From positions 7,171,814 through 7,235,813 of the forward strand of contig CP136063.1 in NCBI GenBank assembly GCA_032622095.1: DNA of 64,000 bases, read 5' to 3'. The stretch comes from Siphonodentalium dalli. Taxonomy: Eukaryota > Mollusca > Scaphopoda > Gadilida > Siphonodentaliidae. The notes under the pieces are model-generated. The model saw only the letters and a list, made by a program, of their open reading frames with translations, did not search any database and was not told the DNA's origin. Shown here one piece after another: positions 11,020-22,953 of this stretch (position 1 is the first letter of the stretch; each line of letters opens with the position of its first letter). Position numbers and translations under genes: made by a program.

Positions 11020-13354
11020 CTACAAAACAATATAAAATGGTAACGGTATACATTGAGTATATACACACTTCGGCATTAATTATAGTTAAGCGACAAATAC
11101 CAGTTTATATTTTGCGCAATAGCTCCCCCCCCGCCCCGATAGGGTAATGCTCGGATGTATGTCTTTAAAACGGATATAACACTACAATTGTCGACATTGC
11201 GTTACAGATACATAATCCGATTTAACGTCCATAAATGTCGACGACGTTTGCGGCTTCGGTTTAAACAAATAATACATTTGAGTCCAGGAACCCACCCAAC
11301 AAAGTCCAGCGCTATCAGATTTTGAGTTTTTAAATATGCTATTATTCACAACCTCGAATAGTTGGCGGCCTGGCAAATATTCGATGAATGCCGACCGACA
11401 GACTCTCAAAACCAAACTACTTTGACCAAGGCGTTTAAATATCACACGTTTTGGACAGTTTGGTACTATAGTTGACATTGATCAGTATTATTGTTTGGCA
11501 AATAATAGATTACGATCACTGATGCGGCGTTTCAGAATATGTTTTATAGGTTAACCGATACAGGTAAGTGAGTGCCTGACAAGGTAACACATCTGCCCGG
11601 GTCAACGAAAATCACATCCGGGCCTCCGGAATGACAATATAAAGTCAGAATGGAACACTGGCTGACGGACCTTACGGCCTTTCCATTTGTCAACATAAGT
11701 AGAGTGAACGAAATAATGGCCTTCAACCTATCCATCATATAATTTTCCCACATAATGGAGATGTGCACAGATGTATGGATGTTAAAAGAAAGGGGAGGTT
11801 GTCTACTGTAGGCACATTAAAGAAGATTCGATGCTAAATGTGATGATGACAAATTTCCCAATTCCTCGCAGACAAATTGCTCCTCGTTTCGATGACATTA
11901 ATTTTGAGGTGGAAGCTGGACCCTGGAGCGGTTTATTAGAATTTTTAAAATAGTTTTAGAACGTACCCCCAAAACAAGATTAATTTAATGCCAAAGGTAG
12001 AATTTCTAAGTTTTTGAAAAATACTCCCAATGAGTTAAACAGATGCCAAAATGTTTTGATGAGACCATCATCAGTTGCAGTTTGCTGACTATATGCTATG
12101 CTATGATAAGCGCATGTCACGTCACGTTACGACCATCGAGACGGGGTGCGTACCCTTAATTGCTCCTTTTATGAACAAGCTGCAACGCCGGGCTTATAGA
12201 ACGTTGACGGTATTAAATGCTTATATGGATGGATAACTGTGCTCATTTGTAAATCCAAGAAGATCAGTCAATCGGACAAAATCATTGTATAAAAATGCAT
12301 AAAACCCAGGGTATCATTTCGATCATAGTAATCAACGGTTATTTATATGTTTATATCAAATAATTGGTGATTAGGTAACAACCCCTGATGCGAAGGCGAT
12401 GATCCACGCTCAATGTCCACACAGACATACCATTAAGACATTCCGGTCAAACCAGGTATGCAACTCTGGTCAAAATAAATGGACGAATCCCGTGGTATGC
12501 GGGTATCATCTACCGAATGTCGGGCAATCACAACACCAATCCACAACCTAATTAAATATCCAAGCCCGAGATAGCATCACAACATAATTTAATGATCCAA
12601 GCCCGAGATAGCATCACAACCTAATTTAGTGATCCAAGCCCGAGATAGCATCACAACCTAATTTAACGATCCAAGCCCGAGATAGCACCACACCCTAATT
12701 TAATGATCCAAGCCTGAGATAGCATCACAACCTAATTTAGTGATCCAAGCCCGAGGTAGCATCACAACCTAATTTAATGATCCAAGCCCGAGGTAGCATC
12801 ACAACCTAATGTAATGATCCATGCCCGAGATCCAATCCACAACCGAATTGAATTATCCAAGCCCGAGATAGCATCTGGCATGTTCGAAGGGAGACATCAT
12901 CGTAACCTCAACTGTGGTTAAGATGAATTTAGTAAGTCAGTATAATTTACCCAGAGCTGTGCTATCACCATGCGAAGCACCACTGACTCCGATTATATTT
13001 ATCCAGCTTACAAGCTGAGATGCTATTTCGGACAAGCAATTAAAACTATCCAAGTCAAACAATGGTCGTAACGCTGGTACAAACAACGAATATATGAACG
13101 CCACTTGTCCACCATATTTTGCTATCACGGCACCAAATGACCACCAAATGCATACCTTATTTACAAGCTGAAATGTCAGCACGGACAACAACTTCACAAA
13201 TGTCCAAGTAAAAGGACAACGAAAGTCACATGTGGTCACACAAACTATGCCCCCCTTTCAATGATTGGTCGAAATAATAACAACTAAATATGATATAAAA
13301 GCAACCCATCTCGCCATTAAGAACAGAAAACGATAATTTCATTGAATATCTCAC
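11020..13354 (-). other. Intron 6 of the FRRS1-like gene
   Basis: It contains the 37-bp array (12541-12876) and, next to exon 6, a diverged ~120-bp duplication (about 13005-13075 and 13155-13220) sharing TTACAAGCTGA and GTCCAAGT. The rest is unassigned. Confidence 0.6.
12541..12876. repeat. 37-bp minisatellite, about 9 copies
   Basis: The unit is GATCCAAGCCCGAGATAGCA then TCACAACCTAATTTAAT. The first and last units are shortened or diverged, and the inner ones are close to identical. Confidence 0.93.
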
Positions 13355-13543
13355 CATTTCGTCATCTTCAGAGAATCCTATAGCAATGTAAGTATTCGCC
13401 GCCTGCTTTCCCGTGATCATGAAGTCGATGACGTCACCAGATTCCTGCCACGTTACCATGTAACTGCACGAGCCACCGGGCGACGTGCAGTCGGTGTAAC
13501 ACCCTTTGGTCTTGTCACATCCAGCATCATAACTCACCGTGTC
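13355..13543 (-). CDS. FRRS1-like: FRRS1-like exon 6: DOMON 1, first segment
   Basis: The exon encodes residues 185-247 in phase 0 at both ends. The acceptor CCCACAG precedes GACACGG and the donor is ATG then GTGAGA. Four cysteines (193, 199, 203, 210) precede the aromatic strand YMVTWQ and the conserved strand YIAIGFSEDDEM (236-247). Met247 sits at the expected heme-ligand position of heme-binding DOMON domains. Exons 6-9 form a unit of 549 nt (183 codons) bounded by phase-0 introns. Exon 10 starts the next copy of this unit. Confidence 0.93.
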
Positions 13544-16500
13544 CTGTGGGGAAATAAAACACATTAGAGACCTTTCGCGAAATCACGAATACGATTACGG
13601 ATATGGAATGATCCTCCCATTTTACGGCCAAAACTCGATCTTTACGCACAGGGGTTCTTATGTGAGGCAAAATATACCCAACGCAGTTTAATTATGTGCG
13701 GATGTGTCAAGTTTGTTCCATCGGTGCTGCTTGGAGGCGATTTAACATTATCCGTTTGGTCTATACACACGGATGCGAGCACGGGATCTGAAAGAAACAC
13801 GCATGACTTTTTCCATCAAACATATAACTGAATATAGTTGGGCATATGCCGTCTTACCAATTAAACATCGTATCTAAATTACTAGGACATATGGAGGAAG
13901 CTTTTATTTTATGTAATCTTGTGATATATTTCTATAATACCATATGGGCGCACAAAACCTAAATTAAACAGTAAAATATAATATAGACACATAAACAAAC
14001 TCAAATGTTAATGTCGATGCGTACGTGCACATGTACGTCAGTGAGATATCCCGAATTTAAGTAGTCTTGTTGATTTGCTACGATGCTGGTGGGTATACCA
14101 CGGAGTTGAAATATGCTGATATGGTCGAAGCTTGCGACGACATAACTTATATACACTCAAACACCAAAGGACAGTCACTGCTTTGTGTGACCCACCTTAT
14201 GTGATTAAAGCTGGGATGTTCAATTGCAGAAGAGTCCACGAATAGAGGTACCACGTCTTACCTACTGAAGCTGTCATAAGCTAATGATAGGCAGAGCACT
14301 CTGCTGCGTAGGCAGTTTCTGATATGAGATGAATATATGTACAGTGACTGTGGGATCACAAATATGGATAATAGGTATACATGTAGTGACTATATGGTGA
14401 TGGTCAGCTGTTGGAGTATACCTAGTGTGCATGTATGGTGATTCATATATGTATGGTCATGTGTTGTCTACGGATATACACATGTGTGGCTGTATAGTTA
14501 GGTGTGAAGGGTAAACATCCTCATATGAACAGTATGCATACAAATGACAATAAATGTATGTTTAAGCATTGTAATATATGACAATAGTAGGATATAATAT
14601 ATAACGTCATAGAGCTATACGGTGTGCAAAAGATTATTGCATCGACATGTATTATTAATTTTGAAGATTGTCGATTAATTGATTAATTAACTATGAGATG
14701 CCCATTGTGTTACAAGAATAATATGCGGACCATATATATGAGAAATTGCATTGCATTTATCTGGAATATGTTTGGATAACATTTTGATGAGCTGCTCATT
14801 TAGGGTAATGCTCGCGCAGATTGGGAAATGTTTCTTGGTGAGGTTAATGCGCTCACGGGTGTGGGCTCGTTCCACCCAATTCCAACAAACAACAGTAGAT
14901 AGCGAGGAGCGTTATACATTGAGGTCGTATGCAACGCAATTGTAATGGAAGCGTTGTGTAATTTTCCGCGACGCGACATATATAACAATGTATCAATAGG
15001 TGTCATCCGAAATTCGCATATATCACATGGCCACGTTGAAACCACCGTCCTTTGGTATTGTTGCATATTGGAATTACTGTCTGGATATTAAGTTTGTTTA
15101 AGAGAGGTTTCGATGCAGGTACGGATATGTGCATGAATAATTGCCGCTGATTGACTTGCAATAGTTCAACTTGGTTATGTCTGCTACTCCGTAAAGTTTT
15201 GGGCACTCATACGGCATATTTAGTGTTTGTATATATATATATATTGCCTTAATATCAAGTGCGACAGCTGTATGTTGAGTTATCTGTAAAGTGCTGGTGT
15301 CATTGTTGTGTCTGATCACATATGATACGGGTGACTTGATCACAGTTACAACCCTGGTCAAGTTGTAATTATGCAATACGTACAACCAATATTTACAATT
15401 TCAATGTGGTTAAATTTACTAACTACACTGTTTATGGTGAACCCATAAGGTAAATTAGTTAAAGTGTCACATACTGTTTGAAACTTCGATTCTGCAAACC
15501 TTTAGTATTACACACCATCAACCATTTTGGCTGTTATAATACGGAACATTTAGAGTTAGTATGAACGAAAACAAATTAAGCATATTGTTTTATCACCATT
15601 ATTCTAGCTAAAGAACGCAACTTTAAACTAGTATAACTGCTTCGTCTGGCTGATATGTTGAATGTTGCTTGGAAAAAATCCCCAAACAGTTGCCTGTGGT
15701 TTATCCACCTGTGATTTCCACCATAGAGCGATGTATCTCCTGGCTCAGCTGTTATACAGCCTAATCGTGGTTAATCCACCTATATCTCGCCTCAGAGATT
15801 GAAATATTGGCTCAGCTGTTACCACTCGTGAATGATCCACATGCGACAATCGACATAATGATTGGGTCTGAGATCGGCTGATATTACTAGTTTGTCTAGT
15901 TTTTTGCCAGTACATATGGTACTCACAGAATGACCAGCGCCCCTGACGAGACACGGCCAATACATAATAGGTCGAAACAATGAATGGAGCCGCCGAATAA
16001 AGTGTGTGATATACCACTTATGCGGTTAAATGATGAACATATTATTATAATCATGGAATAGCGATATAGTTAGCCACCCGTTGTCGGGCGCCGATCAGAG
16101 GTGATTCAGCCTGCTGTGTCAGACTTTTAGGTAGAACAGGATTTAATTTACATACACTATGTGCTTGTACATATATCCCACAGACATGACAGTCACAAGT
16201 AAGAAAGTAGGACAGTTCATGGTTAAAGGCACGTGAGGCCTTAGTTGTCGAAAATATTCATATTAAATTTTGTTCCAATCACCGTAAACAGAACAAACAT
16301 TAATACGCATACAGTTTCGTTCATATATACCATGACCATCGCGTAAACAAAATGCTAGCATAAAGACCTACTATATTTTACCAAAAGCAAGAGCCTGATC
16401 GTGTTACAGAGGACAGCACAGTGTTACTGGCTAATCACACACAAATGATATAAACGCTCTTTATTAGTTCCATATCAGGAATTCAGCAACAAAGAACGCT

Positions 16501-17228
16501 CTTTATGTTTACCATCATAATATAAACACACACCAGGAAAGTAACTTGTTATGCTTTTGTTTACATAACAATTGTCAAACATATGACAATAAGATAAAGT
16601 ATGTCTACATTTTAATATTCTTTCTGTTTGTGGCAGTTTTTGACCGGTGAAAATATCTTCACAGCATACCCACCACCAAGGCCAACCGTATATGTAAGTT
16701 AAGCTGTTCCATGTCCTGGATTGAGAGCATGAACGCTTGTGTTTATTTTGTTTATTCTCCTTTTTTCCACTCTGGGAATACCCCTGGGGATTTGGTTCTC
16801 TACCCAGCTTTATTTACATTCCCTACCGATTAAAGTTTGGCGACGGCATATATTAATCTATCCAAGGCAGACAATCGAGTTATTCGGCGAGAACCGATCG
16901 CTCGGTAGAGAATCGGAGTCCTCGGCTAAGAATCGGAATCGGAAAATAAAATTATAAAAAGTCAATTTATGTGTATTTCGGGATTATTTTTTACATTTTG
17001 TACTCACACTGACGGCCAGTAACTATAATTTCACGGTACCTATATGAAACACACGAAACACTGTTCTGATGCTGTTGATTTTTACGTTTTATGCCGCGAT
17101 TGGTCTATAGAGAATCGAAATTGTCACTAAAACGCTCACGAAACTCGGTAAAGAACCAAATCTCTAGGAGTAGTTCCCCCCACAGTGCTTTGTTCTCAAT
17201 ACAAAAATAATAACAACGGAATACTCAC
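13544..17228 (-). other. Intron 5 of the FRRS1-like gene
   Basis: No exon, RNA gene or clear mobile element is seen in 3.7 kb. There is a loose, degenerate tandem pattern at about 14330-14520 (ATATGTA and GTATGGTGA motifs) and a region at 15650-15870 with two or three diverged copies of a ~60-bp segment (GCTCAGCTGTTA). Everything else is unassigned. Confidence 0.5.
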
Positions 17229-17290
17229 TGGACCTGGTGGCATTGGCGTAGTCGTTGCTGGGGGGTCAGTTCCGAATGATACGCCCTGTT
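17229..17290 (-). CDS. FRRS1-like: FRRS1-like exon 5: Pro/Thr linker
   Basis: This 62-nt exon completes residue 164 (Glu) and encodes 165-184. The acceptor is CTTTCAG before AACAGG and the donor is CCA then GTGAGT. The peptide is rich in Pro and Thr (PPATTTPMPPGP) and links the Reeler domain to DOMON 1. Small size alone would make it weak, but both splice sites are strong. The phase fits exon 4 (1) on one side and exon 6 (0) on the other. Confidence 0.85.
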
Positions 17291-17506
17291 CTGAAAGTTA
17301 GCATACGAGGTTATCAGCATGAGTATAGTATGTATAGCTCGTTACGAAACCCGGAAAAACAGGCACATTAGTAAGACAGAAAACGAACGAGAGCACAGGT
17401 ATGGATGTAAACATAGGAAGCATCGGCTACGTTTAGGACATGCAATGCGACAGGTAGATAACATAACAATATTCCCTCAGCATTACATGTTCTTTTAAAG
17501 TGATGT

Positions 17507-17757
17507 GAAACACTCCAGTATGGTGATCAAATAGAAATGGAGAATAATCTTATTCAAAGTAGTAATTATCACAAATAGCATACGCAAATTAACAACACAC
17601 ACCGCCATTCTTATATATGAATTAAAGTGATGTGAAACACTCCGGTATGGTGATCAAATAGAAATGGAGAATAATCTTGTTCAAAGTAGTAATTTTTACA
17701 AATAATATATCCTAATTCACAACACACACCGTCATTCTTATATTTTAATTAAATGCA
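17507..17757. repeat. Tandem duplication of a ~124-bp dispersed repeat
   Basis: Two copies in tandem share AAAGTGATGTGAAACACTCC, GGAGAATAATCTT and AACACACACCG. A third copy lies at 60255-60348, immediately before the Helitron-like array, where it is interrupted after CACCGTCA. These two copies therefore serve as paralogous empty sites for that insertion. Confidence 0.85.
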
Positions 17758-17760
17758 GTG

Positions 17761-18245
17761 ACTCTCGATGGCGTAGTCATTTCCCTTAGTTTATCACGGA
17801 TAGATGCGTTCCGAATCGAGTAGTAAATATTTACAATTGATCATAGTTTTGACGATGTTTTCTATGGAGTGGTACGGTCGATTTGCTTCAAATTTTCGGC
17901 GATGTTAGTAGAATGTTACATTCCTCCAGTTGTCATAGCGCCTGAGTACTAACATTTCAGTTGCATGCACCCGAATAAGTACATACTATGTCTTTAAATG
18001 CTTCGAATATCGATGGCGAAATCATTTTCGTACATTTATCGCCGATAGATGCGTCCTATATCGAGTAGTAAATATTTACAATTGGGCGTAGTTCTGACGA
18101 TGTTTTCTATGGAGTGTTACGGTCGATTTGCTTCAAATTTTCGGCGATGTTAGTAGAATGTTACATTCCTCCAGTTGTCATAGCGCCTGAGTACTAACAT
18201 TTCAGTTGCATGCACCCGAATAAGTACATCACATGTCTTTAAGAA
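17761..18245. repeat. Tandem duplication of a ~240-bp dispersed repeat
   Basis: Two head-to-tail copies share GAGTAGTAAATATTTACAATT, TGACGATGTTTTCTATGGAG and ATTTTCGGCGATGTTAGTAG. A diverged relative is at 7360-7510. Confidence 0.82.
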
Positions 18246-18869
18246 TCCTCGTCGAATATTGGGTTCAATATTTTCTTTTTCGACGTATTAGATTTTAACA
18301 CAGAAAACACATATGTGCTTGCTTCTTTAGTACAATTTCCAGATTGTGAGAACATAGTTATTCAAGACCCGACATCAGGTTACAGTCCATCTAATTACCA
18401 TATGTTAGTTGCGTTGACAGTATCACCGCGGTGATTTATAACGGTATCCTTATACAATTTAGGCCTTTTGCAAAATACTTCGCCATTGCTATGCTTTGAT
18501 CACTACCTAAAATCGTTTAAAATTAATTATTCCACCGACATGCTACTGATTACTCGTGTTTATATTTAGTTGACTATATCTGTGTCATTTTGATATACAT
18601 GTACGCCATAATATGCACCAAGAAACTGCAACGAATGCATGTGAACCAGTGGTTTAGGAGATTATTTATTGCCTCTTTAAAGAGATATGTGTACAGGTGT
18701 GTACATACATGTAGATATAAATACAACAATGAAGAGTGAGAACAAATAATATAGTAATCATATAAAGCGTGCATCGTGACTCTTCGTTAATTGCTTTTTA
18801 TCTGTGGAACTTTTATCGGTGTGACCCGCCATATCAAATCCAGTCGTAAGTCGGGATTTTTTGACCATA
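18246..18869. other. Unassigned part of intron 4
   Basis: This stretch is AT-rich. No gene, array or mobile-element terminus is recognised. Confidence 0.4.
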
Positions 18870-19000
18870 TGCCAATGCATTCTCTTATATATGCGAGTCG
18901 ACCATAGGTCGCCTCGCATATATAAGAGATTGCATTGGCCTAACAATTTTTCACAATTTTAATATTTGTTTCTTGTATTTTTTAACAATTTTATAATTTC
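18870..19000. mobile_element. Fragment of the TTAA MITE family (one palindrome plus spacer)
   Basis: The ~67-bp palindrome with arms GCCAATGCATTCTCTTATAT and its reverse complement is present at about 18871-18938. The TTAACAATTTTATAATTT spacer of the full-length copies at 30985, 52307 and 54930 follows. Both terminal CCCTTTACCC ends are missing. Confidence 0.85.
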
Positions 19001-19374
19001 ACCCAAACAGAGCCCCAGACAAACATGAGCAGACGACACTCTTCTATATGCTTCTATATATGTGTGGGGCTCCTGCATGATACTGGATGAGAGAAAAACA
19101 CAATGAATTACAATAGCAGTAAAAGTAAAAGAAGTGGAAAGAAAAACAAATGATTTTAACAAAAATAATAAATAGTACAACATTTCACATATCTACAATC
19201 CCTCGATGCTAGCTCGACAACTATATATCATTATCTGATTTAGATAATGCATACATTGATCATCAACCAATGTTTTCCTATTCTGCACTTAAGCTAGGTC
19301 ACATGCGTTCGGGCTGTAATTCTCTGAATTTATCTGCTAACAATTATTTGCTTTTGTGAACTTGCATAATATAA

Positions 19375-19690
19375 CAGCATGAACGTACCTGGTATTATTG
19401 TTGCTAGGTTGCATCCATGACAACCATTGGATAATATAACACATGAACGTACCTGGTGTTATTGTTGCTATGTGACATCCATAGCAACCATTGGATAATA
19501 TAACACATGAACGCACATGTACGTATCCGGTGTTATAGTTGATATGTGACATCCATAGCAACCATTGGATAATATAACGCATGAACGTACCTGGTGTTAC
19601 AGTTGCTAGGTGACATCCATAGCAACCATTGGATAATATAACACATGTACGTACCTGGTGTTATAGTTGCTAGCTGTTGTGCCGCCCAAA
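19375..19690 (-). repeat. 64-bp minisatellite seeded by the 3' end of exon 4
   Basis: Read on the minus strand, each unit ends with a copy of the last ~25 bases of exon 4 and its donor, of the form TAGCAACTATAACACCAG then GTACGT, followed by ATTATCCAATGGTTGCTATG and GATGTCAC. About five copies are present, counting the real exon end at 19655. Most keep the AG/GTACGT boundary; one near 19514 is altered. The array lies immediately downstream of the functional donor. Confidence 0.88.
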
Positions 19691-19719
19691 ATGTTGTCCT
19701 TACTTGAACTATGGTACCC
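19655..19719 (-). CDS. FRRS1-like: FRRS1-like exon 4: end of the Reeler domain
   Basis: This 65-nt exon completes residue 142 and encodes 143-163 plus one base. The acceptor is GTTAAAG before GGGTACC and the donor CCAG then GTACGT. The peptide GTIVQVRTTFWAAQ matches the last strand of Reeler domains, where an aT-x-VQ pattern is followed by a conserved Phe-Trp (152-153). It fits exon 3 (phase 2) and exon 5 (phase 1) exactly. It was found by looking for the missing Reeler end between exons 3 and 5. Its own donor has been copied into the 64-bp array. Confidence 0.83.
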
Positions 19720-19744
19720 CTTTAACATAACATAAAAAGTTACA

Positions 19745-19985
19745 CAATGTTTGCCAGTAAACTTGTGTATATATAAACAAGTATGTTTCTTATGCCACCA
19801 GTAAACTCGTGTATATAAAAACCATTATGTTTATTATGCCACCAGTAAACTCGTGTATATATAAACCAGTATGTTTCATATGCCACCAGTAAACTCGTGT
19901 ATATATATAAACCAATATGTGTCTTATGCCACCAGTAAACTCGTGTATATATAAACCAGTATGTTTCATATGGCACCAGCAAAAC
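19745..19985. repeat. 44-bp minisatellite, 5-6 copies
   Basis: The unit is GCCACCAGTAAACTCGTGTA then TATATAAACCAGTATGTTTCATAT. It begins about 25 bp upstream of the exon 4 acceptor, so exon 4 sits between two unrelated arrays. Confidence 0.93.
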
Positions 19986-21256
19986 ACTTGGACAATTGTT
20001 GAAGGGAACCGTATACAGTCGGACAAATAACGGAGGGAATACACATCTTAGTTATTGTTTGTTCCTTGTTAATTTACTTCACTGTATGTGAAGGTCCAAA
20101 CTCGAACTTACATGCTTCTCAGTGACTATTGCATCACAATAACATTGCATTAATTACCCACGAGAAATTCCATAATTGTAAGCGACAAATGCAAGATCGC
20201 TCACAATGTCACTTAAATCGTAAAATTTCGAGTTGTTACCTTATTACGTACGTTAAGGGGCAGTACGTAGCCTCTGAAATATATTCTTGCCTTCATATGT
20301 TTCGTCTTCTCGACAGGTTCCCTTCTAAACTTCAAAGCGTGTCCATGTTGTGTATTGGTGGAATATGATATCTACGGGGTTATACAGAGTAGACAACCGT
20401 GGCATGATCTAGCATATCTAATGAAATATATCCGCTGACTGTATTTAAATTGAACACCAACATGTCTGTCAATTGACAATTATAGCTATTGTGGCTACAT
20501 ATGGCTACTGGTGAAGAGAAATAACTCAATACAACAAATACTCTTTGAAACATAGTTACAGTAACCTGATTGTATTATTCTTAGTAAGTTAATAGTTTAC
20601 CATAGTCATGTACAATTAACAAAATAGTCCAACATGGTTACTTTTTCCTGACAAGTGTACCTAAATACAAGAACAGTAGATCACATATGGATGGACGCGA
20701 GTCCAATATCACATAGCATAACATATTTATAAACAGAAACACTGCCTAGCTATGCTTGTCGGATATTCCGCAAACTGGTGCACCGAATTGACACCGACAG
20801 TGGTTTCATCAATTTCTACTAAATAATAGCCCTCACCTTAGTTGCAACAGCTAGCGGTAAATGTTACGCGCCATGCCAATTGTTAACATATTGTTTTGCG
20901 ATAGTCAAATGTAGCTACAATAGCTACACATAGCTATAGTAGCTATACTTGAGAATTGCCAGACCTGATCAAAGAAGTTTGAATTTGTAATAACATATTA
21001 AATATAATTTATTGACAAAGGCCGATAGCACTGATATAAGTTCAGGGTGACGCTTATTCAACATTCTGATGTTATTCTGCATGTATAGTAAGCTTTTGTT
21101 TTAGAAACTTTGTCCAGGAGAACCATCTGGAATCAAGTTGTTGGCATAAAACGACTGGCGGTTGACTGTATATGGTCTCACTGTGTGTTACGGCTTCACG
21201 TTTTAGAAAGGGATCAGTTGGTTGAAATTGCCTGAAACACGTGCTACTATACTTAC
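19986..21256 (-). other. Rest of intron 3, unassigned
   Basis: No gene or clear repeat is seen, apart from a run of TAGCTAC/TAGCTAT motifs at about 20905-20950, reminiscent of the 72-bp array at 39.7 kb. Confidence 0.4.
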
Positions 21257-21354
21257 ATTACTTTTAATGTACCCTGCTCCGAGTTCGGAGCTGTCCATGT
21301 TATGCTGACCTCGGTCTTAGCTGCATTATTTGTGTGGGTGAAACCTCCGTTACC
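21257..21354 (-). CDS. FRRS1-like: FRRS1-like exon 3: Reeler domain, third segment
   Basis: The exon encodes residues 110-141 plus two bases. The acceptor CTTCCACAG precedes GGTAACGG and the donor AAT is followed by GTAAGT. The sequence contains GFTHTNN (113-119) and ITWTAP (127-132), the G-x-THT-x(n)-W-x-AP pattern that is diagnostic of Reeler domains. Exon 2 ends in phase 0 and exon 4 begins in phase 2, as required. Confidence 0.9.
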
Positions 21355-21410
21355 CTGTGGAAGATATGATAACAGTACTCAGTCAATGGTTTAATATCAA
21401 TAAATATGTT

Positions 21411-21811
21411 CAACCCGCTGACCATGTGACTAGTTCACACCGCTGACCATGTGACTAGTTCACCCCGTTGACAATGTGACTAGTTCACACCGCTGACCAT
21501 GTGACTAGTTCACACCGCTGACCATGTGACTAGTTCACCCCGTTGACAATGTGACTAGTTCACACCGCTGACCATGTGACTAGTTCACACCGCTGACCAT
21601 GTGACTAGTTCACCCCGTTGACAATGTGACTAGTTCACCCCGTTGACAATGTGACTAGTTCACACCGCTGACCATGTGACTAGTTCACCCCGCTGACCAT
21701 GTGACTAGTTCACACCGCTGACCATGTGACTAGTTCACCCCGCTGACCATGTGACTAGTTCACCCCGCTGACCATGTGACTATTTCACACCGCTGACCAT
21801 GTGACTAGTTC
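21411..21811. repeat. 25-bp minisatellite, 16 copies
   Basis: The unit is CTGACCATGTGACTAGTTCA then CACCG, with two interspersed variants (CACACCGCTGACC and CACCCCGTTGACA) that alternate and so mark past block duplications. It begins about 55 bp upstream of the exon 3 acceptor. Confidence 0.95.
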
Positions 21812-22069
21812 AGTCAGCTTGTAATATGCGTGTGCATGTATACGTGATTAGTTCAGTCAGCTTGTAATATGCGTGTGCATGTATACGTGATTAGTTCAGT
21901 CAGCTTGTGATATGCGTGTGCATGTATACGTGATTAGTTCAGTCAGCTTGTAATATGCGTGTGCATGTATACGTGATTAGTTCAGTCAGCTTGTAATATG
22001 CGTGTGCATGTATACGTGATTAGTTCAGTCAGCTTGTAATATGCGTGTGCATGTATACGTGATTAGTTC
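21811..22069. repeat. 43-bp minisatellite, 6 copies, abutting the 25-bp array
   Basis: The unit is CAGTCAGCTTGTAATATGCG then TGTGCATGTATACGTGATTAGTT. It shares the TGAYTAGTTCA string with the neighbouring 25-bp unit, with no gap between the arrays. One may have seeded the other. Confidence 0.95.
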
Positions 22070-22652
22070 ACCCTGCTGTTGAGCATCCTCAGTATTGATG
22101 GGTGGGTTCACCCCATTCGTACATGCAATATATATTCATAGTATTATGTGACTATAGCTCACCTCGCTTAACCTATGCATGTACTTGTATATGTGACTAA
22201 ATCATCCCGATTATACTATGCATGAATATTAATGTTTGACTACGTCATACCGCTTATACGTGTAAGAACATGCACGTGCATCTACTGATTTATGCTCAGT
22301 AAGTGCAAGCGCCAACAATAACGCGATTGTTATCACGAAATGACATCATATGCATCGGACTGCATTTTGCGATGTCCATAAATTCAAGAAATTTCTGGAA
22401 ATTCGTACCGAGTTTCGCTCATGTTCCGAATATAGGGCGTGCTGTTAAAGTGGGTCACATGCTCAGTTTAAAACATAGAGTTATCAAGCGGAGTATACGA
22501 TTGTTAAGATGCGACTGTCATGATTAATATATGGTGTCATTTTGGAAGTGTTTGTGAGATAACTATTCAAGCGTTTACATACAAATCTTAACGATTTTAA
22601 GTATAATCTTAGAGAGCGTTCATGACAATATTTAACTTTCGAAACTACGAGG

Positions 22653-22953
22653 TGATGTTGTTGTTGTTTGTTGTTTATTATGGTTTATCGTCGTTCTAGC
22701 CGCTAGGCCACACACGACGTTGTCAATTTTACGGGTGGAGGAAAGACCACGCAGAGGCTCAATTTCACCGGGAAATTGTTCCACTGCGTGTAGAAACCAC
22801 CGGCCCCCGGAAAGCAACTGAAAACTTGCCCAGATACACGATTCCGGTCACCCTCCCTATGACGGGGTTCGAACTAACTTCGTCAGCGCTGGACGGCCTG
22901 TGGCGGCGTAATACACCTGGCACTCTACCGACTGGACCACCGGGGGCCCCAAC
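22653..22953 (-). mobile_element. tRNA-derived SINE
   Basis: Read on the minus strand, the head carries an A-box-like TGGTCCAGTCGGTAGAGTGC (22920-22939) and a B-box-like AGTTCGAACCC (22865-22875), spaced as in a tRNA with an expanded interval. The body is a ~200-bp tRNA-unrelated region. The 3' tail is a simple AACAACAAC-type repeat (about 22653-22680). These are the hallmarks of a polymerase III SINE retroposed by a LINE partner. It is not a functional tRNA: no full cloverleaf can be drawn. The SINE family was not identified. Confidence 0.8.

Noticed and set aside
22860-22950. A tRNA gene suggested by A- and B-box-like sequence
   Set aside because: No complete cloverleaf or anticodon arm fits, and a long non-tRNA body and a simple-repeat tail follow, so it is a SINE head.
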